Shown in pieces: positions 21,190 through 28,664 of a stretch of DNA of 28,755 bases (position 1 is the first letter of the stretch; each line of letters begins with the position of its first letter). The stretch covers positions 1 to 28,755 of the forward strand of contig JBNGIS010019519.1 in the NCBI GenBank assembly GCA_049999725.1, read 5' to 3'. This DNA comes from Haplomitrium mnioides. Taxonomy: Eukaryota > Marchantiophyta > Haplomitriopsida > Calobryales. The translations under genes were made by a program, and so were the position numbers. The notes under the pieces are model-generated. The model was not told where the DNA came from. It saw nothing but the letters and a program-made list of their open reading frames with translations, and did no database searches.

Positions 21190-21810
21190 TTGTGGAGTTC
21201 GTCTACAACAACTCTAAATAAGCAAGTATTGGAGTTTTTCCTTTCTTTTTTAATTTGGATCAACATCTGCTTGTTCTTGATGGTTTGCTTTCTCTTTCTT
21301 CTTCCAATGTTCTAAGTATTTCTACTTTTTTGGCTCGTTTATCTTCTTCTTTGCAAGATGCTCGCAACCATCCTATTGTTGTTCAAAATAGACAAAAGAA
21401 ATATGTCGATAACTGTCGTTGTGATTGCTCTTATGTTTTAGGTAACCTAGTTATGTTATCTACTCACGATCTTCCATTGTCTTTAGATACTCAAGTCCAT
21501 GAGTTATCTCCTGCTTGGATTGGTCATTTATCTATTTCTCAGGTTATTTTTGTTGTTGCTTATAAACGTGATCTTCTTTTTTATATGAAGATTCATTATG
21601 TGTTTCATGTCTCTAAACTTAAGCCTTTTGTTCATAGTCCATCTTCTTTTACAAATCATGAAGAATTTGAGTTGGACCACATTTTGATGAAAAGAGTTCT
21701 CAAGCAAAGATGACATCTACAAGTTCAGCACAAAGTTTTGTTGAAATTCCAACTATTTCATGATGCTAGGCAAGGTTTTGTTGAAATTCTAACTATTTCA
21801 TGGTCCGAAG
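21190..21810 (+). pseudogene. Chromovirus integrase C-terminus and chromodomain start
   Basis: Right after LTR 2 comes 'VEFVYNNSK', the late integrase core. 21255-21713 is then an uninterrupted 152-codon frame with 'LSISTFLARLSSSLQDARNH', 'KKYVDNCRCDCSYVLGNLVM', 'LSPAWIGHLSISQVIF', 'KIHYVFHVSKLKPF' and 'EEFELDHILMKRVLKQR'. That is the GPF/Y-type region and the chromodomain entry. It matches 20140-20640 and the inverted 14383-14003 copy. It breaks off within the chromodomain in a 40-bp duplication. It is better preserved than its relatives in this part, but it lacks all catalytic residues. Confidence 0.9.
21731..21810 (+). repeat. 40-bp tandem duplication inside a chromodomain
   Basis: 21731-21770 and 21771-21810 share 'ttttgttgaaattc.aactatttcatg'-type sequence with a few substitutions at the end. 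The first unit encodes the chromodomain segment aligned with 20678-20717. The second marks the end of recognisable chromovirus sequence. Confidence 0.85.
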
Positions 21811-22148
21811 GTCAAGTTCACTTGTTTGCTGTATGAATCCCACCAAAGCAAAACTTGTTTGCTCTCTCAATTCGACCAAGCAAAACACCACTTTAATAGG
21901 TAGTTACTAACGAACTTAGAAGTATATTTTGTCTTTTCTTAGCTCCATATAAGGACTTATATGAACCATGGGGAGAATTTCTTTATATGATTGGTGGCAA
22001 CGTGGAAAAGTAATGGAACGACAGCTAAGTTAGTGAAGCTACAGAATTAGGGAAGGATTAGGAGATCCGTAAGGCATTGGAGTTCTCTGCGCTCGTTTCT
22101 GTCGTTGTGAGAGCGTGGCGAGTTCGTGTACCTTGCTCTCACTTTGCA
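21811..22148. other. Composition boundary, no gene
   Basis: AT-rich decayed retroelement sequence gives way to clearly more GC-rich DNA, most evident from about 22000. A short palindrome, 'atataaggacttatat', occurs near 21944-21965. No conserved coding signal. Confidence 0.5.
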
Positions 22149-22763
22149 CGATAATTTGGGGTCCTTAATGATCGTCAGGTTTGGATTGGATCTTTAGTGT
22201 TTCTGGTGCTGGGATTTCTACGAGGACTTCATGTAGTATCTGAAAAAGAGGTTTGATAGGCGGGATTTTGTTTCTGATGGCTGCGTGTTTTGTACACGAC
22301 GAGTTGGGGACTCCGTGAACAATTTTTCCAATTTCGGTTTTCAATGCATGGATGATGGAGTTCTTGGGGTAGCAGTATTCCTTGTGAGGTCGAGCTGTCT
22401 TCCTTGTGAGGTTACGGTTGAACCTGTTTAAAAGTTTTCTTCGAATTGTGGCCCAACACGATCAGTTTGTGGGGCTTAGCGATCGTCAGGTTTGAGTCTT
22501 TCGTGTTTCTGGTGTTTGGGATTGCTAAAGGACTGCGAGAATTACTTGGCAATGAGATTTGATAGGTGGATTTTCGTGTCTGGTCGTTGCATGTTGTGTA
22601 CACGTACACGAGGAGTTCTGGACCTCAGTGAACATTGTTTTCCGATTCCGGTTTCCTGATACAAACGCATTGGTGATGCAGTTCTTCGGGTAGCAGTATG
22701 AGGTCGACTGTCTTCCTTGCGCGGTTCTGTTGATTATGTTTAAAAGTTTTCTTTGAATTGTCG
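22149..22763 (+). repeat. Tandem direct repeat, two units of about 311 bp
   Basis: 'gatcgtcaggttt' occurs at 22170 and 22481, a period of 311. Shared blocks along both units include 'ttgata.g..gga.tttcgt', 'gta.acga.gag.tc.gga', 'cgggtagcagtat', 'gtcttccttg' and 'tttaaaagttttctt.gaat'. A third unit may start at about 22764 ('cacgatgatgg'). Minus-strand open frames in it are short and shared by chance. A repeated untranslated leader of a retroelement is possible. Confidence 0.85.
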
Positions 22764-22848
22764 CCACGATGATGGTGTAATACGGAGGGATCAAAGTTCT
22801 TCATTGTGAACTGGTGCATAGCTTAAACTTTTCTAGACTTATTTGGTT

Positions 22849-23205
22849 TTGCATCCAGTAGTCACCAGTGATGTGCTTCAAGTGCCATGTTCAGGGTGCA
22901 GAAAGTCCCAGTCACTAACCTTTCAGCAAACCTCTCTGAGAGTTATTCTCTTTGATGCCTGCTTCACAAAATATAACTAAAGTGATATGAATGATGTTGC
23001 GAGCTGATGCTTTAGAGTGGACGGATTTTGATTAGTTTGGATTCTTGGTGGAGTGCTTGGCATCATATGACTGGCAAAGTGGAAGAAAGTCAGTACAAAA
23101 ATTGATCTGCAAAGTGGCAGAAACTCAGTACAAAGATTGACCTGGGCCTGCTGTCGGGAGGTGATTAAGCCAGGAGGAAGTTGTGGCAGCTTGTGACTGT
23201 TACCC
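22849..23205 (+). repeat. Large direct repeat, copy 1
   Basis: Matches 23394-23715 in the same orientation: 'ttttgcatcca.gtagtcacca', 'cactaacctttcag', 'attttgattagtttggattc' and 'ttggtggagtgct.ggcatca' occur in order. It contains an extra 35-bp tandem duplication (23074-23108, 23109-23143) that copy 2 lacks. Not convincingly coding. Confidence 0.9.
23074..23143 (+). repeat. 35-bp tandem duplication inside copy 1
   Basis: 'gcaaagtgg.agaaa.tcag' begins both units, at 23074 and 23109. The units differ at a few bases. Confidence 0.85.
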
Positions 23206-23393
23206 ATGAGGAGGCTGATTGGTCTGAGACTTTGTGTCTGACACCACATTATGAAGGCTTTACTCTACGTTTTGCGTAGTTGCAATGTGTAGGTAGGTTT
23301 TTCCTAGGCTATTGGAACTTCTATTTATTTGTTTTTGTGGTTAGTTACTCTCCACATCTTCATGACTATATATTACAGTGACTTTAGCGGATG
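23206..23393. other. Spacer between large direct repeats
   Basis: Nothing recognisable. Ends with 'gcggatgttttgcatccaag', the start of copy 2. Confidence 0.4.
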
Positions 23394-23715
23394 TTTTGCA
23401 TCCAAGTAGTCACCATTGATGTGCTTCATGTGCTATGTCAGGGTGCAGAAGGCTCCAATCACTAACCTTTCAGTAGACCTCACTGAGAGTTTTTCTCTTT
23501 GATGTCTGGTTCACAGGATATAACTGAAGTGAATTGAATGATGTTTCAAGCTGATGCTTGAGAGTAGACAGATTTTGATTAGTTTGGATTCTTGGTGGAG
23601 TGCTAGGCATCATCCTGACTAAGCTTTCCCGCTACTTCTGGAAAGTGGCAGAAACTCATGAGGAAGATGGATCTGGACCTGCTGTTGGGAAGTGATGAAA
23701 CCAGCAGGAAGACCT
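23394..23715 (+). repeat. Large direct repeat, copy 2
   Basis: Second copy of 22849-23205, starting 545 bp downstream of it. Directly upstream of the broken reading frame at 23751-24267, which suggests a repeated leader region on the plus strand. Confidence 0.9.
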
Positions 23716-23750
23716 GTTTGAACCTTTTCTTCTGCTACCTCTGTTCCAAC

Positions 23751-24267
23751 CTTGTCTGACCCAATGCTACAGGCATTTGTAACTTACATAACTGAGAAAA
23801 TTCTCTACGAGGAGCATCATATGAAGAAATCAAAGGATGAGCTACATATGAAGAAGCAGCAGTGAGAAGCTGGGGAGATCATACTATCCAAACTGGTGAA
23901 AGCACACCAGAGCACACGACTCCAACTAGATAATGGAAAGTGGGCTCTTATGGGATTGAGCAGTATATATCTACATAATGAAGCAGTGGCCCAGCTTTCT
24001 GCCCAAGTGCAAGACCAACACACCGCTCTCAGAACTTGCAGATGTTGTAAGCAATCTACCTAAACCACAACCAGCACGAGCACAGATGACCTCATGTATC
24101 CTGGAGACGGTGATAGAAGAGCAACTGCAACAGCACTGCTCTTTCAACCTTCTGGTAAGAGGCGTGGAGGAGGCAGCAACAGCAGACCTGGCAGAGGTTA
24201 TCTACACCCCGGCTGGACTCCAAGAGATGTGTCTCACGTGCCTAGGGCAAACAGTCCCTGACAGGAG
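23751..24267 (+). pseudogene. Broken frame with helical and Gly/Arg-rich parts, ORF1-like
   Basis: One frame runs about 170 codons with only two internal stops. It has a charged helical N-terminal part ('EKILYEEHHMKKSKDELHMK', 'LSAQVQDQHTALRTC') and, after the second stop, a basic Gly/Arg-rich stretch ('SGKRRGGGSNSRPGRGYLHP') and 'WTPRDVSHVPRANSP'. An overlapping 97-codon frame at 23978-24271 competes but has less ordered character. Helical plus basic Gly/Arg-rich composition is common in nucleic-acid-binding gag or LINE ORF1 proteins. No family is recognised, so that role is inference. Confidence 0.4.
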
Positions 24268-24914
24268 CTGACTTGTACAACTGAGATTCATGAGAAGGGA
24301 GGACAGACTGCAGCTTCTCAGAAACAAGAAGATGTTCAATAGGCAGATGACCTGACCCTTTAGCAAATTTGGCACCTTCCAGTTGAATATAGCAAAGCTA
24401 GAGCTGCCTGGGCAGAGGGCAGATTGCCAACATTTGGAATGGGCTCTTCCACCTGATCCTGTATCACCCTCCCTCATAGGGATCCTTAGGGGGTTTGCGA
24501 CGAGGATATAGCCCCCCACCAATCTGGGCAGTATTCTGGAATTTCCGAGGTTACCCCTGGCACACGGGCTTCCTTTTTCTGAAGTATACCTCGGTATGAT
24601 TCTCCTCGTTGCAACCTTGGAAACCATGGAGTCTTGGATATCCAATATCGCTGGCTATGAAACGATCTCTCTTTTCAACCGTAGGTTGGGTAGCCAAGGC
24701 CAAGGAGAACAAGTGATGGCTGGAAAGATTGGGCCTAAACATTGAAGATCTCCCATCTAGATCAGACAGTAACCTGATGGATCATCTCTCATTTCATCAC
24801 CTCAAGGTCCTATGGCAGTCCTACAACACAACATCCAGGACTGTCAAGTACACCTACGTAGGAAGCAAACTGAAATTCCACATGATTGAGAAGGCTTGTC
24901 GAGAGAACACTTAA
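24268..24914 (+). pseudogene. LINE-like ORF2 remnant (shares a segment with 27645-27528)
   Basis: Around 24729-24914 the plus strand is open: 'LNIEDLPSRSDSNLMDHLSF', 'HHLKVLWQSYNTTSRTVKYT', then 'FHMIEKACRENT' and a stop. The part at about 24742-24866 aligns without indels to the minus-strand LINE remnant at 27645-27528 ('LMDH', 'QSYGAASQTVKYNKL'), where a LINE C-terminal zinc motif follows. So this is probably the same ORF2 region, cut off before the zinc motif. Upstream 24268-24728 has coherent-looking but shifted frames; the 147-codon minus-strand frame at 24645-24202 shows no recognisable motif. Identification rests on the shared segment. Confidence 0.5.
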
Positions 24915-25284
24915 CAGGATATACCACAACCATGGTATGCAGAGAAAGAGTAGACACTGGATGGCATGCGAGGCTGATGCTCAGAGCTAGCGATGGATGT
25001 TCTTCATGTGATGGAAGGCAGATTGGAAATGCCAGGAGCTGCTGTGATGCTGGAGAAAATTGCAACTGAGGATGTCCTCTGAATGGGCTCCTTGTGATTT
25101 ATGCACATGAATCAATACCAGCATGCGTTGGGAAAACAATGGTGGCAGCAATAAGGAATTGAGCAGTTGGTGCCTATGGACAAGCAAGCAGTTGCAGCTG
25201 CTCAATATTTGAGTCACCTGCTTGCAGCAACCATTTCTACGTATGTGCATTCAGATGTGCATGTGCAAGCTCTCTCTGATACTA
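24915..25284. other. No recognised gene
   Basis: Overlapping short open frames on both strands (minus 25250-24987, plus 25167-25397) carry no motif I recognise. The right end has a weak match to a minus-strand primer-binding site ('tagtatcagag', 25284-25274). Confidence 0.4.
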
Positions 25285-25487
25285 TAGACAAAATAAATCA
25301 ATTTTCACCAGGGAGCCTCCTGGTGCTGACACATGTCACCTCCAGGAGCTGCCACTTCACTTCCTCCAGAGCTTCCTCTAAACTAGCTAACATCTAAACT
25401 AGAGTCTAAGCAAAATAGCTATTCAAAGAAAACAGATCAGGAAATGATCCTGAGCACAATTTACAGCAGCAAAGATACATTCCAACA
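25285..25487 (-). repeat. Probable copia LTR downstream of RNase H
   Basis: Directly after the RNase H frame ends, the minus strand reads TGTTGGAATG, a typical LTR start, at 25487. If the LTR ends where the PBS-like 'tagtatcagag' begins, it is 203 bp long. The end dinucleotide would be TA instead of CA, and only one copy is in the window, so the boundary is tentative. It contains a 28-bp imperfect palindrome at 25319-25346. Its sequence is not related to the LTR at 25860. Confidence 0.4.
25319..25346. repeat. 28-bp imperfect palindrome
   Basis: CCTGG.G.TGACA pairs with TGTCA.C.CCAGG across a CATG centre. 22 of 28 positions match the reverse complement. Could form a cruciform or bind a dimeric protein. 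No function is known. Confidence 0.6.
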
Positions 25488-25489
25488 CC

Positions 25490-25856
25490 GACTTATTGCA
25501 TGTTGATGTACATCCCCATTTTGTTGATTAGCTTGAAGTGCCTTTTTCTGGGAAATGCTTTGGTGAGAACATCAGCTGCCATCTCCTCTGTCACATGATA
25601 CTCCAGTTCCACTTCATTTCCACTCAGGTCTCTTATGAAGTGATATTGGATAGCAATGTGTTTGGTCCTTAGATAGTGAACTGGGTTGATGGCCAGTTTC
25701 ATGCATCCTTGGTTGTCACATTCAATCATAGTTGGTGTGCCTTGCTTGAATCCAGTCTCATCAAGCAATCTGTGTAGCCATACAGTTTCTTTGCTGGCAT
25801 GTGTCAATGCCATGTACTCAGCTTCAGTTAATGAAAGGGCAGTGGTTCTCTGCAGT
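25490..25856 (-). pseudogene. Ty1/copia RNase H, C-terminal end of pol
   Basis: The minus strand starts in 'LQRTTALSLTEAEYMALTHA' and continues 'SKETVWLHRLL', 'IECDNQGCMKLAINPV', 'YLRTKHIAIQYHFIRD', 'ELEYHVTEEMAADVLTKAF', ending '...INMQ' with a stop near 25493. These are the classic C-terminal blocks of copia RNase H, including the acidic 'TEAEY' Glu and 'CDNQG' Asp. It reads without a stop over its whole length, so it is one of the best-preserved coding pieces here. It lacks everything upstream, because a plus-strand LTR begins at 25860, right where the domain is cut. It is a fragment and cannot be active alone. Confidence 0.95.
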
Positions 25857-25859
25857 TTA

Positions 25860-26062
25860 TGTTAGAACTGTTAAGACTATAATAAGCAGAACCACTAATG
25901 TTGTTACTGTTATGTTAGCATTATACCTTTTGTTATAAGAACTGGTGCATCACTTGAGATGCATCTGTTCAGTGTCCATTACTTTGATCATTCCAGAGAG
26001 TATCATTTTACATTGAAAGCAATTTTTTTTAGACTGTCTATCTCTTGGAGTGATTGTTAATA
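25860..26062 (+). repeat. Ty1/copia 5' LTR
   Basis: Starts TGTTAGAA and ends 'gttaata' (TAATA, one change from the TAACA that would complete the inverted terminus). It is followed immediately by a tRNA-iMet primer-binding site. 203 bp, a size usual for copia LTRs. It abuts the RNase H fragment of an oppositely oriented copia element, so this element probably inserted there. The matching 3' LTR is outside the window. Confidence 0.8.
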
Positions 26063-26075
26063 TGCTATCAGAGCC
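26063..26075 (+). other. Primer-binding site, tRNA-iMet type (copia)
   Basis: TGCTATCAGAGCC is 12 of 13 to TGGTATCAGAGCC and directly follows the LTR. Confidence 0.85.
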
Positions 26076-26900
26076 TTGTGAATTCCAGATTAAAATTTAA
26101 GAAATCAATTTAGTGAGCAGGGGACGCCTTGCTCACAAGTTTGAGGGACGCTTCTTGGAGATTTCTGAAATTTTAAAATTTCTTGCACCTTTGTGGAGCC
26201 AGAAAACTGAAATTAAAAATTCTCTTGCACCTTTGTGGAGGAAGAAAACTGTAGTGCTCTGTGCAATTTGTGTGCACTGCTTATTGAGTGCACTTTGTTT
26301 GTACCCAATTATCGAGCCTGGAGATTTGAGGAATTGCTCGATTTCCTCAGAGCTCTCTGAAAACAACCAAGATCACAGGTAATGATCTGCTGTGCGATAT
26401 GTTCGTGCAACCCTGAAGGTTGTATGGGAGCACTTGTTAAGGAGCACCCATCCTCTCATGCTCAGGCAGTGGTGTGATATGCCGAAAGAAGAAGTGATTT
26501 ATTTCAGCATCATTTTTTCCACAAGAAGATGCTGAATGTCCTTTGCTGAGGCTAAGGAGGAGCAATATCTTTGCTGCGGGGCGGTTGCTGCTGCAAGGTG
26601 TGCTTGCGTCTGCTCGCACACCTGACAGCACTGGTGATGATGGCAGCAGTGCTGATGGCGACGGGTTGACGACTATTTAGGGTCCTTCAATCTCGGTGTT
26701 TAGCAGTCTAAGAATTTCTCCTTTGTCATTCCCCACTATTTCTGGTCAAAGCTGCCTATGAGTTTCTCCTGTACAAGAGAATTCTTCCCTGAGGAAGTTT
26801 GGTACTTCTTGTGGTTTGAGGCAATGTACACACTCTGGTGGCTAGCTGACTGGATTCCTGAAAGTTTGATCACATACCTTATATTGTCAACCAAAAAAGA
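26076..26900 (+). other. Copia leader region, no recognisable gag
   Basis: Follows the primer-binding site, where a leader and gag are expected. A 42-bp tandem repeat ('tcttgcacctttgtggag' at 26181 and 26223) lies in a plus-strand frame open for 89 codons (26113-26382, MSRGRLAHKFEGRF...). No capsid block or zinc knuckle can be read, so gag and protease are deleted or unrecognisable. Confidence 0.45.
26181..26264 (+). repeat. 42-bp tandem repeat in the copia leader
   Basis: Two units, 26181-26222 and 26223-26264, share 'tcttgcacctttgtggag' and 'agaaaact'. In-frame (14 codons), giving 'LAPLW' twice. Confidence 0.85.
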
Positions 26901-26915
26901 GTTTGAGGATTCTTC

Positions 26916-27720
26916 CCTAGGGTCACAAGGACATGCCTAGGGCCACAAGGACTAAGAGTACAATGTGCACAAAAATTGAATTGAATTTGACTTAAGTCCA
27001 GAGCCAGCCCTAGGGCCATAAGGACTCTGAGTGCAATGTGCACAAGAGTGCGGAGGGGTGCAAAAACCAAAGTAGTGAGGAAGGGTGTGAAAACATAGTA
27101 GTAAGCTAAAAATGTCACAGCAGAAAATAAGTTGAGCAGGGACAAACCCGCTTGTTAGTCTTATGCTGACTCTCTTGTCGCTAATCTCTAATGTCTATGG
27201 TGTCTTTTTTTGGAGATTTAGGCAGCATGAGTTCCCGAAAGAAGAGTGTCAGCATCCGTTGATCATGGTATTTGAGAAACTGTTGGAATGTCGTGTTCTG
27301 CTCACAAAAAGCCCTTGGTACCTGGGGCAACAAAAGATGACGTGGTGTTCATCTTCTGTGACTTGTAGGTTGCACTGGAGGCACAGCAACTTCTCAGGTC
27401 TTATTTTGTTGTCAATCTTGGACCATTTTTCTGTTTCACATCTCAGTTGATGGGAACCAGTTTGAAGTTGTGTGAGGGTGTTGAGTGACATGTTGCTGGA
27501 TTTGCCTTATGGAGTGTTGTTGATGAGTTTGTTGTACTTGACAGTCTGGGATGCTGCACCGTAGGACTGCTATAGGACCATGACGTTCTGTGTTAACATG
27601 TGATCCATGAGTGCAGTTCCTGATTGTTTAGGAAGATTCTCAATATATCCAGTCCCCATCTTTTGAGCCATTATTGTCATTGATTGTACCAATTTGTAGG
27701 TTCTCCTGGGGCTGCCTGAC
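26916..27720 (-). mobile_element. 5'-truncated LINE, minus strand
   Basis: The minus strand carries the ORF2 C-terminus (27690-27249), a 3' untranslated part, and a terminal motif 'ccttatggccctagggctgg' followed by 'aattcaattcaa' near 26977. The same terminus occurs at the window end. Past the tail, a second partial copy of the terminal motif (26936-26976) and a third short piece (26916) extend the element. The 5' part is missing, as usual for LINE insertions. It lies within the plus-strand copia element, just upstream of copia integrase sequence. Confidence 0.7.
27249..27690 (-). pseudogene. LINE ORF2 C-terminal domain with CCHC-type zinc motif
   Basis: The minus strand reads 'IENLPKQSGTALMDHMLTQN', a stop, 'QSYGAASQTVKYNKL', a second stop, then an open stretch 27491-27249: 'LNTLTQLQTGSHQLRCETEK', 'RPEKLLCLQCNLQV', 'TEDEHHVIFCCPRYQ'. 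The Cys-x2-Cys ... His-x4-Cys followed by Pro-x-Tyr is the zinc motif at the C-terminus of LINE reverse transcriptases, with the typical 'R(T)G.H.LR.ET..W' lead. The upstream segment matches 24742-24866 on the plus strand. The RT core itself is absent. Confidence 0.75.
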
Positions 27721-27723
27721 GTC

Positions 27724-28395
27724 AGTTCACTGCACCTGATACACCAGCTCAGAATGGTGTTGCTGGAAGGAAGAATGGCACTTGTGTAAAATTCTGTGTG
27801 GGCTATGCTGAGTCACTAAAGTCTTTCCAAGAGTTATTGGGGTGAGGCACTTTTGACAGCTAACAATGCTCAGAACCGCTGTCCTACTAAGGCCCTTCCA
27901 TCCAACATTTGTCCTTTTAAAAGATGGCATAAAAGGAAACCTACAGTAGCTTACTTCAAAGTCTTTGGCTGTCATGCTTTTGCTCAAGCTCATGATAAAC
28001 ATCGTCATAGGCTTGACAGTAAGTCTAAAGAGTGCATTTTTCTGGGTCACAGTGAACACAGTAAGGGACTAGAAATTTTTTTTGATAAGGTGACTATTTC
28101 CAGAGATGTAATTTTTTTGGAAACACAAATTTCAACACTTTCAACTCTTATGCCACCTTCTCAAGATTTTCTGGACCTTGCTTTAGGACCTCTGTATCCC
28201 ATCACAGAGCAGCCTTCACAGGTTCCTCCCAGTGTGTCACCTGCAGTGGGAATTCCCTTACCTACACCTGTGGTTCCAGTTCCACCAACAGTTATCCCAA
28301 CTGTTTCTTTGCCATCAAGCCAGCCACAGGCACCTACACCACCTGTGATCCAGATACCTACAGGCTCAGTGCTCCCTTCCAGAGCAAGTACTGCA
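27724..28395 (+). pseudogene. Ty1/copia integrase C-terminal half
   Basis: Begins 'QFTAPDTPAQNGVAGRKNGT', the end of the copia integrase core. The catalytic Glu of 'VAERKN' is Gly (GGA at 27765-27767), so catalysis is lost. A frameshift near 27840 leads into a long open frame starting at 27853: 'NAQNRCPTKALPSNI', 'KRWHKRKPTVAYFKVFGCHA', 'KSKECIFLGHSEHSKG', 'TISRDVIFLE'. These are the standard copia integrase C-terminal blocks. A proline-rich linker follows, with no recognised domain. Upstream integrase is missing, replaced by the minus-strand LINE. Confidence 0.93.
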
Positions 28396-28664
28396 CTTCA
28401 GTCCCACCAGTGTGGTACAATGCTCAGACTTATGCATCAAGAAGCAAGCATCACAAGAAAGCTTTTGTGGTACACTTATTTAACCTCACTCTTATCAGCA
28501 AGCTATGCAAAGTCCAGATGCTCGCATATGGACAGAAGCTATTAAAGAGGAGTTGCAATCTATGGAAGACAATAAAGCCTGGTTTCCCACTCCCTTGCCT
28601 GAGGGATGTAAGGCTGTGGGATCCAGATGGGTGTTAAATTCAAGACAGATGCTTCTGGGCAAGT
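28396..28664 (+). pseudogene. Ty1/copia reverse transcriptase N-terminal start
   Basis: After a frameshift the plus strand reads 'QQAMQSPDARIWTEAIKEEL', 'QSMEDNKAW', 'LPEGCKAVGSRWV', then after a one-base loss near 28635 'KFKTDASGQVE'. This is the conserved start of the copia RT domain. It is cut at 28664, where a LINE tail begins. Same strand and correct order relative to the integrase, so both belong to the plus-strand copia element that starts at 25860. Confidence 0.9.

Larger units (their letters stand above)
18654..21810 (+). mobile_element. Tandem of two internally deleted chromovirus copies (LTR-gag-IN-LTR-IN)
   Basis: Plus strand: LTR (18654-19029), primer-binding site, gag, then a jump from the start of protease into integrase at about 19814, integrase and chromodomain to 20770, second LTR (20817-21189), then directly a C-terminal integrase and chromodomain fragment (21190-21810). 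RT and RNase H are absent from both units, and a third LTR is not found. This looks like recombination between related copies plus internal deletions. Same family as the minus-strand copy at 13351-18069. Confidence 0.88.

Noticed and set aside
21940-21990. TATA-like 'ccatataagg' and palindrome near an ATG
   Set aside because: No open frame follows and no conserved promoter context is visible.
22412-23249. Several minus-strand frames of 60-90 codons
   Set aside because: They lie across direct repeats, in different frames in each copy, and show no conserved protein character.
24202-24645. Minus-strand 147-codon frame opposite the LINE-like region
   Set aside because: Longest frame locally, but no motif. 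The plus strand next to it carries the segment conserved with the LINE at 27.5 kb, so this is most likely a shadow.
25263-25289. Minus-strand primer-binding site 'tagtatcagag'
   Set aside because: Only 10 of 13 to the iMet consensus and not followed by leader or gag. Used only as a weak hint for the LTR end, not listed as a site.
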